Assembly: GCA_025093985.1 (NCBI GenBank)
Contig: JACAAK010000010.1
Coordinates: 707,501-771,500, forward strand
DNA length: 64,000 bases
Source of the DNA: Calvatia gigantea
Taxonomy: Eukaryota > Basidiomycota > Agaricomycetes > Agaricales > Lycoperdaceae
Direction of reading: 5' to 3'
Positions 1 through 10,316 of this stretch are shown one piece after another (the first letter of the stretch is position 1; every line of letters starts with the position of its first letter). The notes under the pieces are model-generated. The model searched no databases. It worked only from the letters and a program-made list of their open reading frames with translations, and had not been told where the DNA came from. A program made the position numbers and the translations under genes.

Positions 1-187
1 TAGAAAATATTAATTAACTCATAACTCATTCAAAACTCTGAATTACATAATCATTCTTGGCACGTGATTAGCAAGGATATAGGGGTATCTAAAATTAAAA
101 TATGAAGTGCACAGCCACAGTGGTATCAGAGCTATTCAATGATCTTTAAAGAATCTTAAAACATTGGAACAGTTTTGTCCCTTACTG
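1..187 (+). mobile_element. Right-terminal fragment of a Tc1/mariner element
   Basis: This segment matches the right terminal inverted repeat of the complete Tc1 element at 37781-39385, running from an AT-rich ATTAATTAA-type stretch to the shared terminus TTTTGTCCCTTACTG, followed by TA at 188-189. The rest of the element lies before the window. It may belong to a whole transposon or to a solo 212-bp terminal unit; this cannot be told here. Bases 192-297 after it match nothing else I could place in the window. Confidence 0.8.
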
Positions 188-297
188 TATAAATGTTGTT
201 CATAAACAAACATGAAGGCCAGGCAGACAGTACAGCTCTTTCTGATTCATCATGAATCATAGTATCTTTAATGCTTGCCTCAAGGATATGTCCAGTC

Positions 298-715
298 TGT
301 TGAATCTCGATCTGTACTACTACATTGGTTCAGTCTATCTATAGCTGAAATGGTTCTTGAATACTTCACTCTTGGAGTGAGTTAATAATGGACTGTGTAA
401 GATACAAACTGTATGGACCACAGTACTTACAGCACCTTACCACACCTTGTGTTGCTGGTTAGAATGTTCTATTAGATATATGCTGTAGTATGCATTATGC
501 TCTGTATATGCTATTGGTAGATAAAAGCACTTTCTGTTTCAGGTTGTAGGGCATTTCTCCAAAGACTTTAGTATATAAGACCTATGTAGTATGTGTATAT
601 TCTTTAGACAATCTAGTCTTCATTCTACTCAAACACTTTACTCTTTAGTACTATACACTTTACCTTAACTGTTCTCTTACCATTTCAGTGAGTATGACTA
701 CCCTCTGTCACTAGT
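298..715 (+). repeat. Copia LTR Cx, 3' end cut off
   Basis: The start TGTTGAATCTCGATC is the sense-strand LTR start of the copia group; in C0 the same start follows a purine-rich tract. Homology with the C0 LTR continues until CACTAG near 714, where the C0 LTR terminus begins. The last 35 or so bases expected of this LTR are missing, so C0 probably inserted here, with CTAGT at 711-715 as the possible target duplication. The partner copy would be outside the window. Confidence 0.7.
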
Positions 716-1125
716 TGTTGAGATAAGTACACCACAGTAGTGAACGCTAGTGGTGGAGGATAGTCATACTCACCAGGATGCTTGAGAGATGCTGTAGAAC
801 TGTTGCTTAAGAATAATGGTTTAAATAGAGAAAGACTAAATTGTCTGAAAAACATATGCATACTACATAAGGGCTTATATACAATAATCCCTGGTCTGTG
901 CACTCTATACCCATAAACAGGTGAGGTCTTATCTACCAGTAGCATATACAGAGCATAATGTGTACTACACATGTATCTAATAGACTATGTAGCCAGCGAC
1001 CTAGAATGCAGTCTAGTACTTTGTCCATAACTTGTTATTTCACTTCTAATAGTAAAGTACTTGAGACTCTATTTCATCTATAAATATAATGAACCAACAT
1101 AGTGGTATGGGATTGAGATTCAACA
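716..1125 (-). repeat. 3' LTR of copia element C0
   Basis: It reads TGTTGAGAT...GATTCAACA on the plus strand, so the element runs on the minus strand. On the minus strand it is preceded by a purine-rich tract (GTGAGGAGGAG, within 1126-1140) that fits a polypurine tract. It is 410 bp long, against about 1183 bp for the related LTR C2. The plus strand at 756-773 forms a near-perfect inverted repeat with 688-705 of Cx because the two related LTRs face each other. Confidence 0.8.
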
Positions 1126-1524
1126 CTCCTCCTCACTTGAAGGAGGGAGAGCAATGCTTCAACATTTAAGCAGCAGCTTGCCAGGCTTCAACATCAGAAG
1201 TGAAAATTAGTCCTAGTTTAGGGTAGAAGAGATTGATTGATTTTGGTTGTGCCAAGATTCTTAGTAAAGTTATTGGCAGGATTGTCTTGTGAAGACACAT
1301 CACCAATTACAATCATTCTATCTTCAACCAATTCTTGGACATAGTAGTAATGAATATCCACATGCTTTGACTATTTTTCAACAATGGGATTTTCAGTCCA
1401 AAATTTGGACCCATTGTTGTCACTATAGAGAATAGAAGTAGGATGCTCTATTCTGAGCTCCTCCAGAAGCTGTGACAGCCATTTCACTTGTTGTAAAGCA
1501 TTAGACAGTTCTTTGTATTCCACC
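1126..1524 (-). pseudogene. Copia pol, RNase H C-terminus (C0)
   Basis: On the minus strand a frame runs from the break at 1524 down to a TAA at 1218-1220. It contains the Ty1/copia RNase H signatures YSDNNGS, then NPIVEK, SKHVDIHYYYVQELVE and NFTKNL. One internal TAG falls just before SKHVDI. This is the normal C-terminal end of a copia polyprotein and lies directly upstream of the polypurine tract and 3' LTR of C0. The remainder of the pol gene was separated by insertion of H0 at 1525 and should lie beyond 64000. Confidence 0.85.
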
Positions 1525-1758
1525 TGTTACATGTGTTACCTTACTTTGCAACTGGGCCTGGATTATCTCCACTCAGGGAGAGGTTCAATGCTATAGTCCA
1601 GGAGTATATAACAAGTCTCAATGACTTCTGTGCAGACTTTGGATTGCTCCCTCAAGTAGAAGCTCACACTTGTCTGAGAAGTCCAAGTTAAATGTCACTG
1701 CAGTCCCCAAGGTTGTTAACCTTGTAGCAGACAAGCAAAGATAAGGAAGCTTGTTACT
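1525..1758 (-). repeat. Partial 3' LTR of H0
   Basis: It starts TGTTACATGTGTTACC and matches the reverse complement of the last 234 bp of the H1 LTR, up to AGGAAGCTTGTTACT, where the LTR of G1 begins. The flanking five bases in the copia gene are CCACC (1520-1524); the matching copy would be past the window end. Confidence 0.8.
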
Positions 1759-2066
1759 TGTTATGACCTTAGTTGGGTGAAACCTCAGGTTGCAACTTAG
1801 GCTAAGACTTGAGGGCAAGTAAGAGAAGAAGAACTAGAGATGGTTAAGCATACCAAATACAGGAGGATGTATGTATGCTTAAATACAAGGAGGGTCATCC
1901 AGTTGAATGGATGGAGATACTACATGAAACATCCAATGACTATGGTATGGTAATATGTGAGTCAATACTTGGAGATTGCTGGGACTAGGATAGATGAAAC
2001 AGGTATATGGCAGATACAAGTGGAGATGAGTACAGTGATGCAATACAGGTGGTGAAATCCACAACA
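1759..2066 (-). repeat. 3' LTR of gypsy element G1
   Basis: This is a 308-bp family G LTR reading TGTTATGACC...CACAACA on the plus strand. Its U3 half differs from every other G LTR here, while the R/U5 half (CTCAAG-ACTTAG region) is conserved. It sits inside the H0 LTR. The G1 polypurine tract follows at about 2067-2080. Confidence 0.85.
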
Positions 2067-2084
2067 TTATCCCCCAGTTAAGCT

Positions 2085-2192
2085 TTATGCCTCAGGAAGC
2101 TTGTCAAAGTTGCCATGGACCACTGCTGCAGCAAGTGCCTTCTTGGTAGCACCAATGAGGTATCTTCCATTGTTGGATTGTGTGAAGAAAAC
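2085..2192 (-). pseudogene. ORF3 C-terminal end of G1
   Basis: Reading from 2192 down, the frame gives VFFTQSNNGRYLIGATKKAL and ends FDKLPEA with TAA at 2085-2087. This matches the C-terminus of ORF3 in the other G elements. The gene is cut at 2192 by insertion of G2. The remainder of G1 is not found on the far side of G2, so about 5.9 kb of G1 has been lost. Confidence 0.8.
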
Positions 2193-2497
2193 TGTTATGG
2201 TTTTTCCACTGATCAAGTCGTACTCTGTAGTTATCTGCATTCCTGTCCACTAGTATATCAGTTTCAGCTATTCCTGTTGAGCAATCTCCATCTATGACTC
2301 ATGTTAACTACTATGCCAGCCTGATCGGACATTTCATGTAGTTACTCCATCCATTTAACTGGATGGCCTCCTGTATTTAAGTGTACATACATCCACTGTA
2401 TTCAGTATGCTTAACCACCTTTGTTCTCTCCCCTTACTTGCCCTCAAGACTTAGTCCAAGCTGCAACCTGAGGTCTTATCAGACTAAGGTCATAACA
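2193..2497 (+). repeat. 5' LTR of G2
   Basis: Starts TGTTATGGTTTTTCC and ends GGTCATAACA. A TATTTAAG box (near 2374) is followed by an inverted repeat of the AAGCGTAC/GTACGCTT type in decayed form. After the LTR, TTTGGCTAAGTGCCCCC is the candidate primer-binding region, two bases in; the tRNA cannot be named. Confidence 0.9.
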
Positions 2498-2580
2498 TTT
2501 GGCTAAGTGCCCCCACCTCACCTTGCAAGGAGTAGGCTGAAACAGGCCTGAACAAAACAAAACAACCCAGGAGCTGGTAT

Positions 2581-3667
2581 ATAAGCTCGAACCCAGATGA
2601 AGAAGAGACAGGGAACCCTGAAGTACCTGAAGAACCAACTGGGGGAACACATGACGAGTCTGGAGCAAACCCAGTAGAAGAAGAAGTACTATCAGAACTT
2701 CTAAACAAACTCAACCTAGCAGAGGAAGAGTTAATCCATCAGGAGAACCCAGGACAGGAGAAATCAGATGAATCAAGCTCAGATGAAACAGAATTAGAAA
2801 CTGGCTCCGATATGACTGACAATGCAGTAGTACCCACAATGGTGCCCAGCAGAAAAGGCTTAGTGCCAGACCTGGGATTTTTTGATGGCACCTGCACTAA
2901 ATTTGACAATTGGTGGAGAGCAATGACGCTCTTCATGAAATTCAACAAAATAGTCTCAGCAGATGACAAGGCTATAGCAGTCTTAGCCAGGCTGAGAGGA
3001 GGGACAGCAGGAGCCTATGTGGCTATGAAAGCCCTACAAATCTTAGACGGAGAAGACTTGGTAGATTGGAAAGCATTTTCTGAGGACTTTAGAAAGACCT
3101 TCTCCAATGATACCTTGAACAGCAAAGTGGAATGGCAAATTGAGAAATTCAAACAAGGGAACAAAAACACAGCCGACTATCTAATCGAGTTCCAAGTCCT
3201 AAAGAGCAAGGCAAAAACAGACAACAAACACACAATATTCCTACTCAAAAAGAATGCCAGGCAAGACATCATCTATACCATCAGGCTACCCACCTAGTGC
3301 CAGACCAGATACCTATGCAGAATGGACAGAAGCCATTCTTGCTGTAGGGCAAGAGTACGAGGCATCAGAATACTGAGGAAATAAGAAAACCAATACTGGA
3401 ATGACTTATGGAGGAATGGGAGAACTAATGGAGATAGGCAGCAGATGTTACATCTTCAATGCAAAAGGGGAACCAAAATGCTACAATTGTGGTGTTTTCA
3501 GCCACATTGCCAAGGACTACAAGAAGCCCAAAGGGCTAACCTGTTACAGCTGTGGAAAAACAGGTCACATCACCAAAGTTTGCACTACACCCAAGAAAGT
3601 ACAAATCTGAGCAGTAGAGGAAACCAGCCCAGGAGAACAGAAGGATTTTTCCAAAGACTCTGAGTAG
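2581..3667 (+). pseudogene. gag: gag of G2 (capsid and zinc-knuckle protein)
   Basis: Structural protein that packages element RNA. The start codon is ATA (2581-2583) where other copies have ATG, and about 45 bp of the acidic N-terminus is deleted. The capsid region is open from 2812 to about 3280, then a 2-bp deletion in the IHTITGYPP stretch shifts the frame. The downstream part has two CCHC knuckles: CYNCGVFSHIAKDY, with its last Cys changed to Tyr, and CYSCGKTGHITKVC, intact. It ends at TAG 3665-3667. The broken start, frameshift and lost knuckle residue make it non-functional. Confidence 0.85.
3643..3649 (+). promoter_or_regulatory. Candidate -1 frameshift heptamer, G2 gag/pol
   Basis: GGATTTT with gag reading G-GAT-TTT and TAG 16 bases on. 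Pol is open in the -1 frame across this point. The heptamer fits the X-XXY-YYZ pattern of the GGAUUUA type known from retroviruses. Function is inferred. Confidence 0.5.
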
Positions 3668-6600
3668 GCACTACCTCATGAGTCAAACAAACTATATCTA
3701 GGATATTAGAAAAATACTACATGATTCCTCAGAAATGAAAGTGCAAATTAAACCTAAAGGGGACCATTCAAACTCCAAACAAAGAAATCACAGTTGACAC
3801 CATCGTTGATTTAGGATGCACCACTAGCAGCATCAGCAAAAATCTTGTAGATGAAGAATGGATCTCCACAAAAAAACTAAAACAAGAAATCATAGTCCTC
3901 AATGCTGATGGGACAACAAATCAAGGAGAAAAGGTTACAGAAACTGCCACTATTGAAATAGAAATCAAGGGACACAAGGAGATGATCAAAGCATCAGTAG
4001 TTCAACTCCAAGACAGAGCAGAAATATTCCTAGGACATGACTGGCTGACCAAACATAACCCTGAAGTGGACTGGAAAAAAGGAGAAATCAAATTCACCTG
4101 ATGCCCACCAGACTGCCATTTCCCATACCAGAATATCCAAGTCACCCAAAAAATCTGAAGCATGGCCGTCACAGAAGATATATGGGAAGAAGAGGACAAG
4201 CTAGACCTGACTGAACCAGCTGATCTGCCAGACTACGTCCAACCATTCACACACCTGTTTAACAAAACAACCTTCAATAAGCTACTGCAATGGACAGAAT
4301 GGGACCATGAAATAATCCTAACTGAGGATGCACCCAAAGAAATAAGTGCCAGAACATACAATATGACAATTAAGGAACAGGACGAACTCAAGGCATTCAT
4401 CAAGGAAAACCTCAAATTGGGATGCATACAGCCATCAAAGTCTCCATACACAGCCCCCACCTTCTTCATACCAAAGAAAGATGGTTCAAAACAGCTAATC
4501 CAGGACTACAGATGACTAAACAACATAGTGGTAAAAGACAAAATGCCACTACCCAGAATCGGAGAAGTTATTGATAAATTGGGAAAAGCAAAATACTTCA
4601 ACAAGCTTGATATCATTTGGGGTTACAACAATATTAGAATTAAGGAAGGAGATGAATGGAAAGCAGCATTTTTGACCAACGAAGGATTGTTTGAACCTAC
4701 CATAATGTATTTTGGGCTAAGCAACTCGCCTGGAACATTCTCCAGGATGATGACAAGCATCTTCTGAGACCTGCTGCAAAATAGAGACATCATAAACTAC
4801 GTGGATGACTTCACAATCCCAGGGGACACCAAGGAACAACTAAAAGAAAGAACAATACGATTCTTGATGTGAGCAGCCGAATACAACCTCTGCTTTAAAT
4901 AAACAAAGTGCATATTCGATGCCAAAGAAATTCCTATGTTGGGAGTAAAAATAGGACATGGACACATCGAAATGGAGGAAGAGAAAGTCAAGGCAGTATG
5001 AGATTGGCCAGAGCCCAAAAACAAAAAAGGAGTGGAACACTTCCTAGGCTTTGCAAATTACTACCGCTGGTTCATCAAGAACTTCAGTAAAATCATGGCC
5101 CCCCTCAACCAGCTTAAAGGAGCTGTTGAATGGAACTGGGAACAAGAACACCAGTCAGCATTCAATGAATTAAAACAATGAATCATGGAAGAACCCACCC
5201 TGACACTGCCACAAAGAAAGGGGCAATTTCAAGTAGAAGTCGACACCTCAAATTATGCACTAGGAGGAGTTCTATCACAAGAACAAGACAAGAGATGGCA
5301 CCCAATTGCATTCATGTTATAGACACTCTCCCCAGCAGAATGAAACTACGAAATCTATAACAAGGAATTACTGGCCATTATCCATGCCCTAAAAGAATGG
5401 TGACACTATCTACTAGACACAGAGGAGAAATTCAAAATCTGGACTAACCATGAAAATCTCAAGTACTACAGAGAACCCCAGAAACTCAATGGATGACAAG
5501 CAAGATGGTACTTAAGATTACAGGACTATGACTTCACACTACGACATGTGCCAGGCAAAACAAACACAAAAGCAGACTTACTGTCCAGAATTCACCAAGA
5601 ACCAGATGAGGAAAATGATAGAGTAATCACCATGATCTGGGAAAGTTGGCTACAAAGCAAATCAGAAAACAAAGAAGAGTCCAAAGAAACCATCCTACTC
5701 CGCATGGAATTATTCATCACACCAACATTCATGGACCGGATAAAGGTGAATCACCAGAGAGATACGAGCATCACTACAGAACTTCTAAACAAGGAATCTG
5801 ATATCACGGAACATAATGGGATCATCTATAGGAAAAACAGCATGTACATGCCACTGGACCCTATACTCTGCAAAGAAATTCTACAACAATACTACAATGC
5901 ACTGGACACAGGACACCCAGAACAACATAGGATGATCAAACTGATCACCAGGGACTATTGGTGGCCATCCATATGAAATGACACCAGGAAATACGTCAAA
6001 GGATGTCAGAGCTGTCAAAGGAACAAACCTCACATAACGCCATTGAAAACACCACTATACCTACTCCCAATACCAAATGGACTATGGGAAGAGATAAGCA
6101 TCAACCTCATTGGGCCACTACCAGAATTGAAAGGAAAAGATGCCATCCTGGTAGTTGTTGACTGGTTCACAAAAATGATATGACTCATGCCAACAAAGAC
6201 AGACATATCATCAAAGGGAATTGCACAATTTTACAGGAATGAAATATGGAAGCTACATGGGGTACCATGGAAAGTCCTTAGCGACTAAGGACCACAATTC
6301 ACATTGGAATTCACCAGAGAATTGTTCAAAGGATTAGGAATAGAACAAACTCTATCAATAGCCTACCATTCCCAAACAGATGGGCAAATGGAACAAATCA
6401 ACCAAGAAGTCAAAACATACCTTCACCTATACTGCAACTATGAACAAGACAACTAGGTGAATTGGTTACCTATGGCTGAGTTCCAGTACAATGACAAAAA
6501 ACACAGTAGAACACAGAAAACACCATTCTACCTCAATTATGGATGATGCCCCTGGAAAGGGAAAGACCACGGAGCAACGAACAACTCCAGTAGCACCAAA

Positions 6601-7194
6601 TTCCTAAAACAACTATGGAGCACAAGAGAGAACTCCACGGCAGCACTACGATCATATCAAGAAAAGATGAAACAGATCCATGACAGCAGCAAGCTGCACA
6701 TAGTGTGATATCAAATCAGTGGTGAAGTATGGCTAGAGAATGCAAACATCCATACCAATCAACCATCAAAGAAGCTAGGCCAGAAAAGGTATGGGCCTTT
6801 CCAAATCAAGGAAAAGATAGGAGAAGTGGCATATCAGCTCATATTACTAGAAGAATGGGCCATCCACAATGTGTTTAATGAGCAGCTGCTAACCCTAGTA
6901 CGGAAAGCAGCATTCCCAAAGCAGCAGAAACTACCAGTGCCCAAGCCAGTGATCATCAATAATGAAGAAGAATATGAGGTAGAGGAGATCCAAGGATGAT
7001 GAAAATGGGGATGGGGTTATCAATTCCTAGTACACTGGAAGGGATATGACAACAAGGATGATACATGGACAACAGAGTCAAACCTAACAAATGCTCAAGA
7101 TGCAATAGCAGATTACCAAAAGAGGCATCTGGAGGATACCCATAAAAAGAGGGGCAGAAAAACCAAAAAGTCATCACCCAGCCAAAGAAACTAA
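3650..7194 (+). pseudogene. pol: pol of G2 (PR-RT-RNaseH-INT-chromodomain)
   Basis: A single frame can be followed from the gag/pol junction to TAA at 7192-7194 with no net indel, but with many stops, for example TGA at 4513-4515 after QDYR. The protease active site DSGC reads DLGC (3808-3819). The reverse transcriptase catalytic motif is intact as YVDD (4798-4809). Integrase has the zinc-binding H/C region before 6015 and GKDAILVVVDWFTKM-type core; its second catalytic Asp (GAC 6283-6285) is followed by TAA. A chromodomain lies at about 6958-7143 (FLVHWKGYDN). This domain order defines a Ty3/gypsy chromovirus. Confidence 0.9.
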
Positions 7195-7200
7195 CCAGAC

Positions 7201-8184
7201 ATGCCTTCCTCCCAAGCCAACCATGTTACTATCCACTCCCTCATCCACCCCAATCCAACCACAATCTCCTCCATCCCCCTTCTAGAACCAGGCAACAGCC
7301 AAGCACTTGCACTCTAAGGCACTCACTACAATCTTGCCACTACACCGTCCCTAGTACAAGGACTTCTTGAATCCCTGCTAAAAGATGTCAACAAAGCTAC
7401 CAACAGTGAAATAGAAACCATCACTGCCCAAAACAAGTGATTAGTCATCAACTGACACATCACCCTTGCTACCACATGCATTACCTTTGCCAACATGTAC
7501 ACAGGGTTCACCAATGCATCCTCATCCACCAATCAGCATATCCCTGCCATCTTCTGAGCCCTAGACCAATCCACACTCACACCCAGTGAACAAGACCATG
7601 TCCACAGCCTCCACAATCACATCGACCTTGGACTTGAAGTATTCAAACACCTCAATATTGCTGACATATTCCTAGAACTTGCCAATGTAGCCATGAATTT
7701 ACTCAGATGCAACAAAACCACTGAGGATCCAGAAATCAATGCTCTCATTGACAGAATCCACAGTACCCTTTCCAAATTACACAATACAATCAACCCCATG
7801 CCACTGACCTGAGCTGACACACCTATGGACGAAGAAACCACTGTCTCCATGAAAGAAGAAGTCAACTCCCTCTGCCATTTTATAAAAACCATCACTCTAC
7901 CACAACTTGTATCAGTTTTTCTCCCACCTGCAAGGTTCTGCACTATATTACCAGGCCAAGAAAAGGACCAATACTATTGGAGGATGATAGTCAAGAGTTA
8001 CTGGGACAACTCCACTATGATCAATTTTCCATTCAATGGTGTTCCAGTCCCTATCTGCTAGGACAGACAAAGCCACTTACCTGTTTTCTTCATGTGGTCG
8101 AATGATGGAAAATATCTCATCAGGGCCACTAAGAAAGCCCTTGCCTCCACCATAGTCAATGGCAACTTTGACGAAGCTTTCTGA
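7201..8184 (+). pseudogene. ORF3 of G2, unknown function
   Basis: ATG (7201) follows the pol stop TAA by six bases and lies in the pol frame. The frame covers 327 codons to TGA 8182-8184 with several internal stops (for example TAA in the N-terminal third). The N-terminal 45 residues are rich in Pro, Ser and Thr, the middle is predicted helical and acidic, and the C-terminus has FLPPARF, LPGQEKDQYYW and GKYLIRATKKAL. No signal peptide or membrane segment is seen and I recognise no domain. The copy ends FDEAF because of one extra base relative to G3. Confidence 0.75.
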
Positions 8185-8209
8185 GGTATAAAGCCAAATT
8201 GGGGGGTAT

Positions 8210-8514
8210 TGTTATGGTTTTTCCACTGATCAAGTCGTACTCTGTGGTTATCTGCATTCCTGTCCACTAGTATATCAGTTTCAGCTATTCCTGTTGAGCA
8301 ATCTCCATCTATAACTCATGTTAACTACTATGCCAGCCTGATCAGATGTTTCACATAGTTACTCCATCCATTCAACTGAATGGCCTCCTGTATTTAAGTG
8401 TACATACATCCACTGTATTCAGTATGCTTAACCACCTTTGTTCTCTCTCCTTACTTGCTCTCAAGACTTAGCCCAAGCTGCAACCTGAGGTCTCATCTAA
8501 CTAAGGTTGTAACA
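8210..8514 (+). repeat. 3' LTR of G2
   Basis: 305 bp, preceded by the tract AATTGGGGGGTAT, which serves as polypurine tract. It differs from the 5' LTR mostly by C/T and G/A changes, many in old CpG sites (for example TCGGACATTTCATG against TCAGATGTTTCACA). Confidence 0.9.
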
Positions 8515-9379
8515 AGCTTGGCTGGAGTTTGCTCAGAATCGAAGGTCACAGTCAGAGATTATCTTGTCCAGCAGTCCAAATCTGGTGTAGACTTTGTCTA
8601 TTATTATGTCAGCTATTCCTTTGGCAGTGATTTCTTTTGTATAAGAAGTGAGAATTACCCCCTTTGTAAGTCCATAGTCCACTATGGACAAGACAGAGTT
8701 GAATCCATAGGATTTTGGTAGGTCAGTTAGTAAATCCATTGCAATATGTGCAAATGGTCTGGTAGAGATTGGGGGTTCAATTGGTTGAAGTGGTGGATGA
8801 GAAGGGTTTTGGTTGATCTTGAATTGCCGGCATGTACTGCATCCTTTGATGTAATTTCATATGAAGGTACTTATTCCTGGCCAATATACTTTGGCTTTGG
8901 CCATCTAGTAGGTTTCCTGTTCTCCAGGGTGTCTGGCAGAAGGGTGATCATGGTATTGTTGAATAATTCATCAGCAGAGTTTCACATCTTCTGGGATTAT
9001 TATCCTCCCTTCATATGTCATAAGATGTCTGTTTGACATGGAAATGATTCTGTATTTCAAGTTGATTGCTTCTGGTGATTCTGATAGAAGTTGTTTCATG
9101 GCTTCCATGGTTACTTCATCATATTTTGATGAGTTGGTGATTTTGTCTTGTAATTCTTGGTCAACAAGGAAGATGAAGAGTTCATCTGGTAGTACAATTA
9201 TTTCATTGAGGAATACCTCTTCAGGTAGAACAATGATATTTTCATTGTCATTGTCATTGTCTGAGGTGTGATCTGGCCTTCATGAGAGTGCATCAGCAAT
9301 GGATATCTTTATTCCTGGAATGTGTTCAATTGCAAAGTCAAAGTGTATGAGGAATATTGGGCTTGTCTTCTAGAGATAT
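8515..9379 (-). pseudogene. pol: H0 pol, RNase H end and integrase N-terminal half
   Basis: Reading from 9379 down, this continues directly from 45983 once H1 is removed: the RNase H end, a HIPG...ADALS stretch, the linker KYDEVTMEAM, the zinc-binding region (decayed), and the integrase core start. The first catalytic Asp lies in MDLLTDL (about 8735) and the second in IISDCD (about 8550), both intact, while H1 has Asn at the second. The gene is cut at 8515 in the codon run ANSSQA by the G2 LTR. The rest of the integrase is missing from the window. Confidence 0.85.
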
Positions 9380-10007
9380 TGTTACAAACTTACCACATGC
9401 CTGGACTCTTCCCTATCTACATATTAACCTTCTACTAGGGTTTCCCATTCCCTTCTCTATACCCTGGTCTGTTCTTTATTTATTTAACCCATGTACTTCT
9501 ATCTCTGCTTCTTATGACTCATTCTAAGTCATGTTCCTGTTTTACCTTCTTTTGTTCTCACCATTGGACTTCTATCTACCTGTCTCTGTCTTCTTATGAT
9601 TTGTACTACTTTCTTCCATTGATTTCCTTATCCCTATGATTCCTTAACTTACCAATTAACCTGTAGTAGTCTCTTATTGACTCATACCTACTTACTACAT
9701 AAATCTCTCATCTCCTATGCATAGCTAGTATATAAGCCTTAAGTAGTACACTTGTATTACCTCAGGTTATTCTAGTAACAAGCTTCCTTATCTTTGCTTG
9801 TCTGCTACAAAGTTAACAACTTTGGGGACTGCAGTGACATTTAACTTGGACTTCTCAGACAAGTGTGAGCTTCTACTCAAGGAAGCAATCTGAAGTCTGT
9901 ACAGAAGTCATTGAGACTTGTCATATACTTCTGGGCTATAGTGTTGAACCTCTCCCTGAGTGGAGACAATCTAAGTCCAGTTGCGAAGTAAGGTAACACA
10001 TGTAACA
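9380..10007 (+). repeat. 5' LTR of H1
   Basis: Starts TGTTACAAACTTACC and ends ACATGTAACA; 628 bp. TATATAAGCC near 9730 is a candidate core promoter. It aligns along its whole length with the split 3' LTR and with solo LTR H2. Confidence 0.92.
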
Positions 10008-10316
10008 TAAAAATAACCTCACCCCTTCTCTCTCTCATTTCTATATGACTCCTGTTTCTTATGGCCAGCTTCTGCTAATTATTTCTCTGTCTAGTTGACA
10101 TCGAGAAGCCTTCCCAGTAATAGGGTCAAGAAGAGTAGAACTTTGGATCTACTGGGTTTTGTTTCATCCTCCACAAGTAGTGTTGAGAAGAGCAGGACTG
10201 TTCACTGCTAGTTTTCTTATTCTCATTCATCTTCTGTGTATTGACATATCGAGAAGCCTCCACCTAATAGCATCAAGTAGAGTGGGCCTGGTCACTGCTT
10301 TCTAATTTTCTTTACT
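10008..10316 (+). other. H1 untranslated leader with direct repeats
   Basis: No coding sequence is seen. The leader is pyrimidine-rich at first, then holds two imperfect direct repeats starting TTGACAT and including CGAGAAGCC (10096-10140 and 10241-10285). A related AAGAGCAGGACTGTTCACTGC block lies between them. This could be the packaging or dimerisation region, but that is a guess from position. Confidence 0.6.

Larger units (their letters stand above)
2193..8514 (+). mobile_element. G2, full-length gypsy chromovirus with mismatched flanks
   Basis: 6322 bp with two 305-bp LTRs and the complete order gag, pol, ORF3. The left flank (AAAAC) is ORF3 of G1 and the right flank (AGCTT) is the integrase of H0, so no target duplication is visible. 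All other complete G copies in the window have one. The junction is best explained by recombination between two G copies that removed the DNA between them. Confidence 0.9.

Noticed and set aside
685..972. A 95-codon frame on the minus strand across the copia LTR junction
   Set aside because: It spans two LTRs of opposite origin and has no recognisable protein features.
7201..8184. ORF3 as an envelope gene, as in insect errantiviruses
   Set aside because: No signal peptide, membrane segment, cleavage site or cysteine pattern is visible in any of the seven copies.
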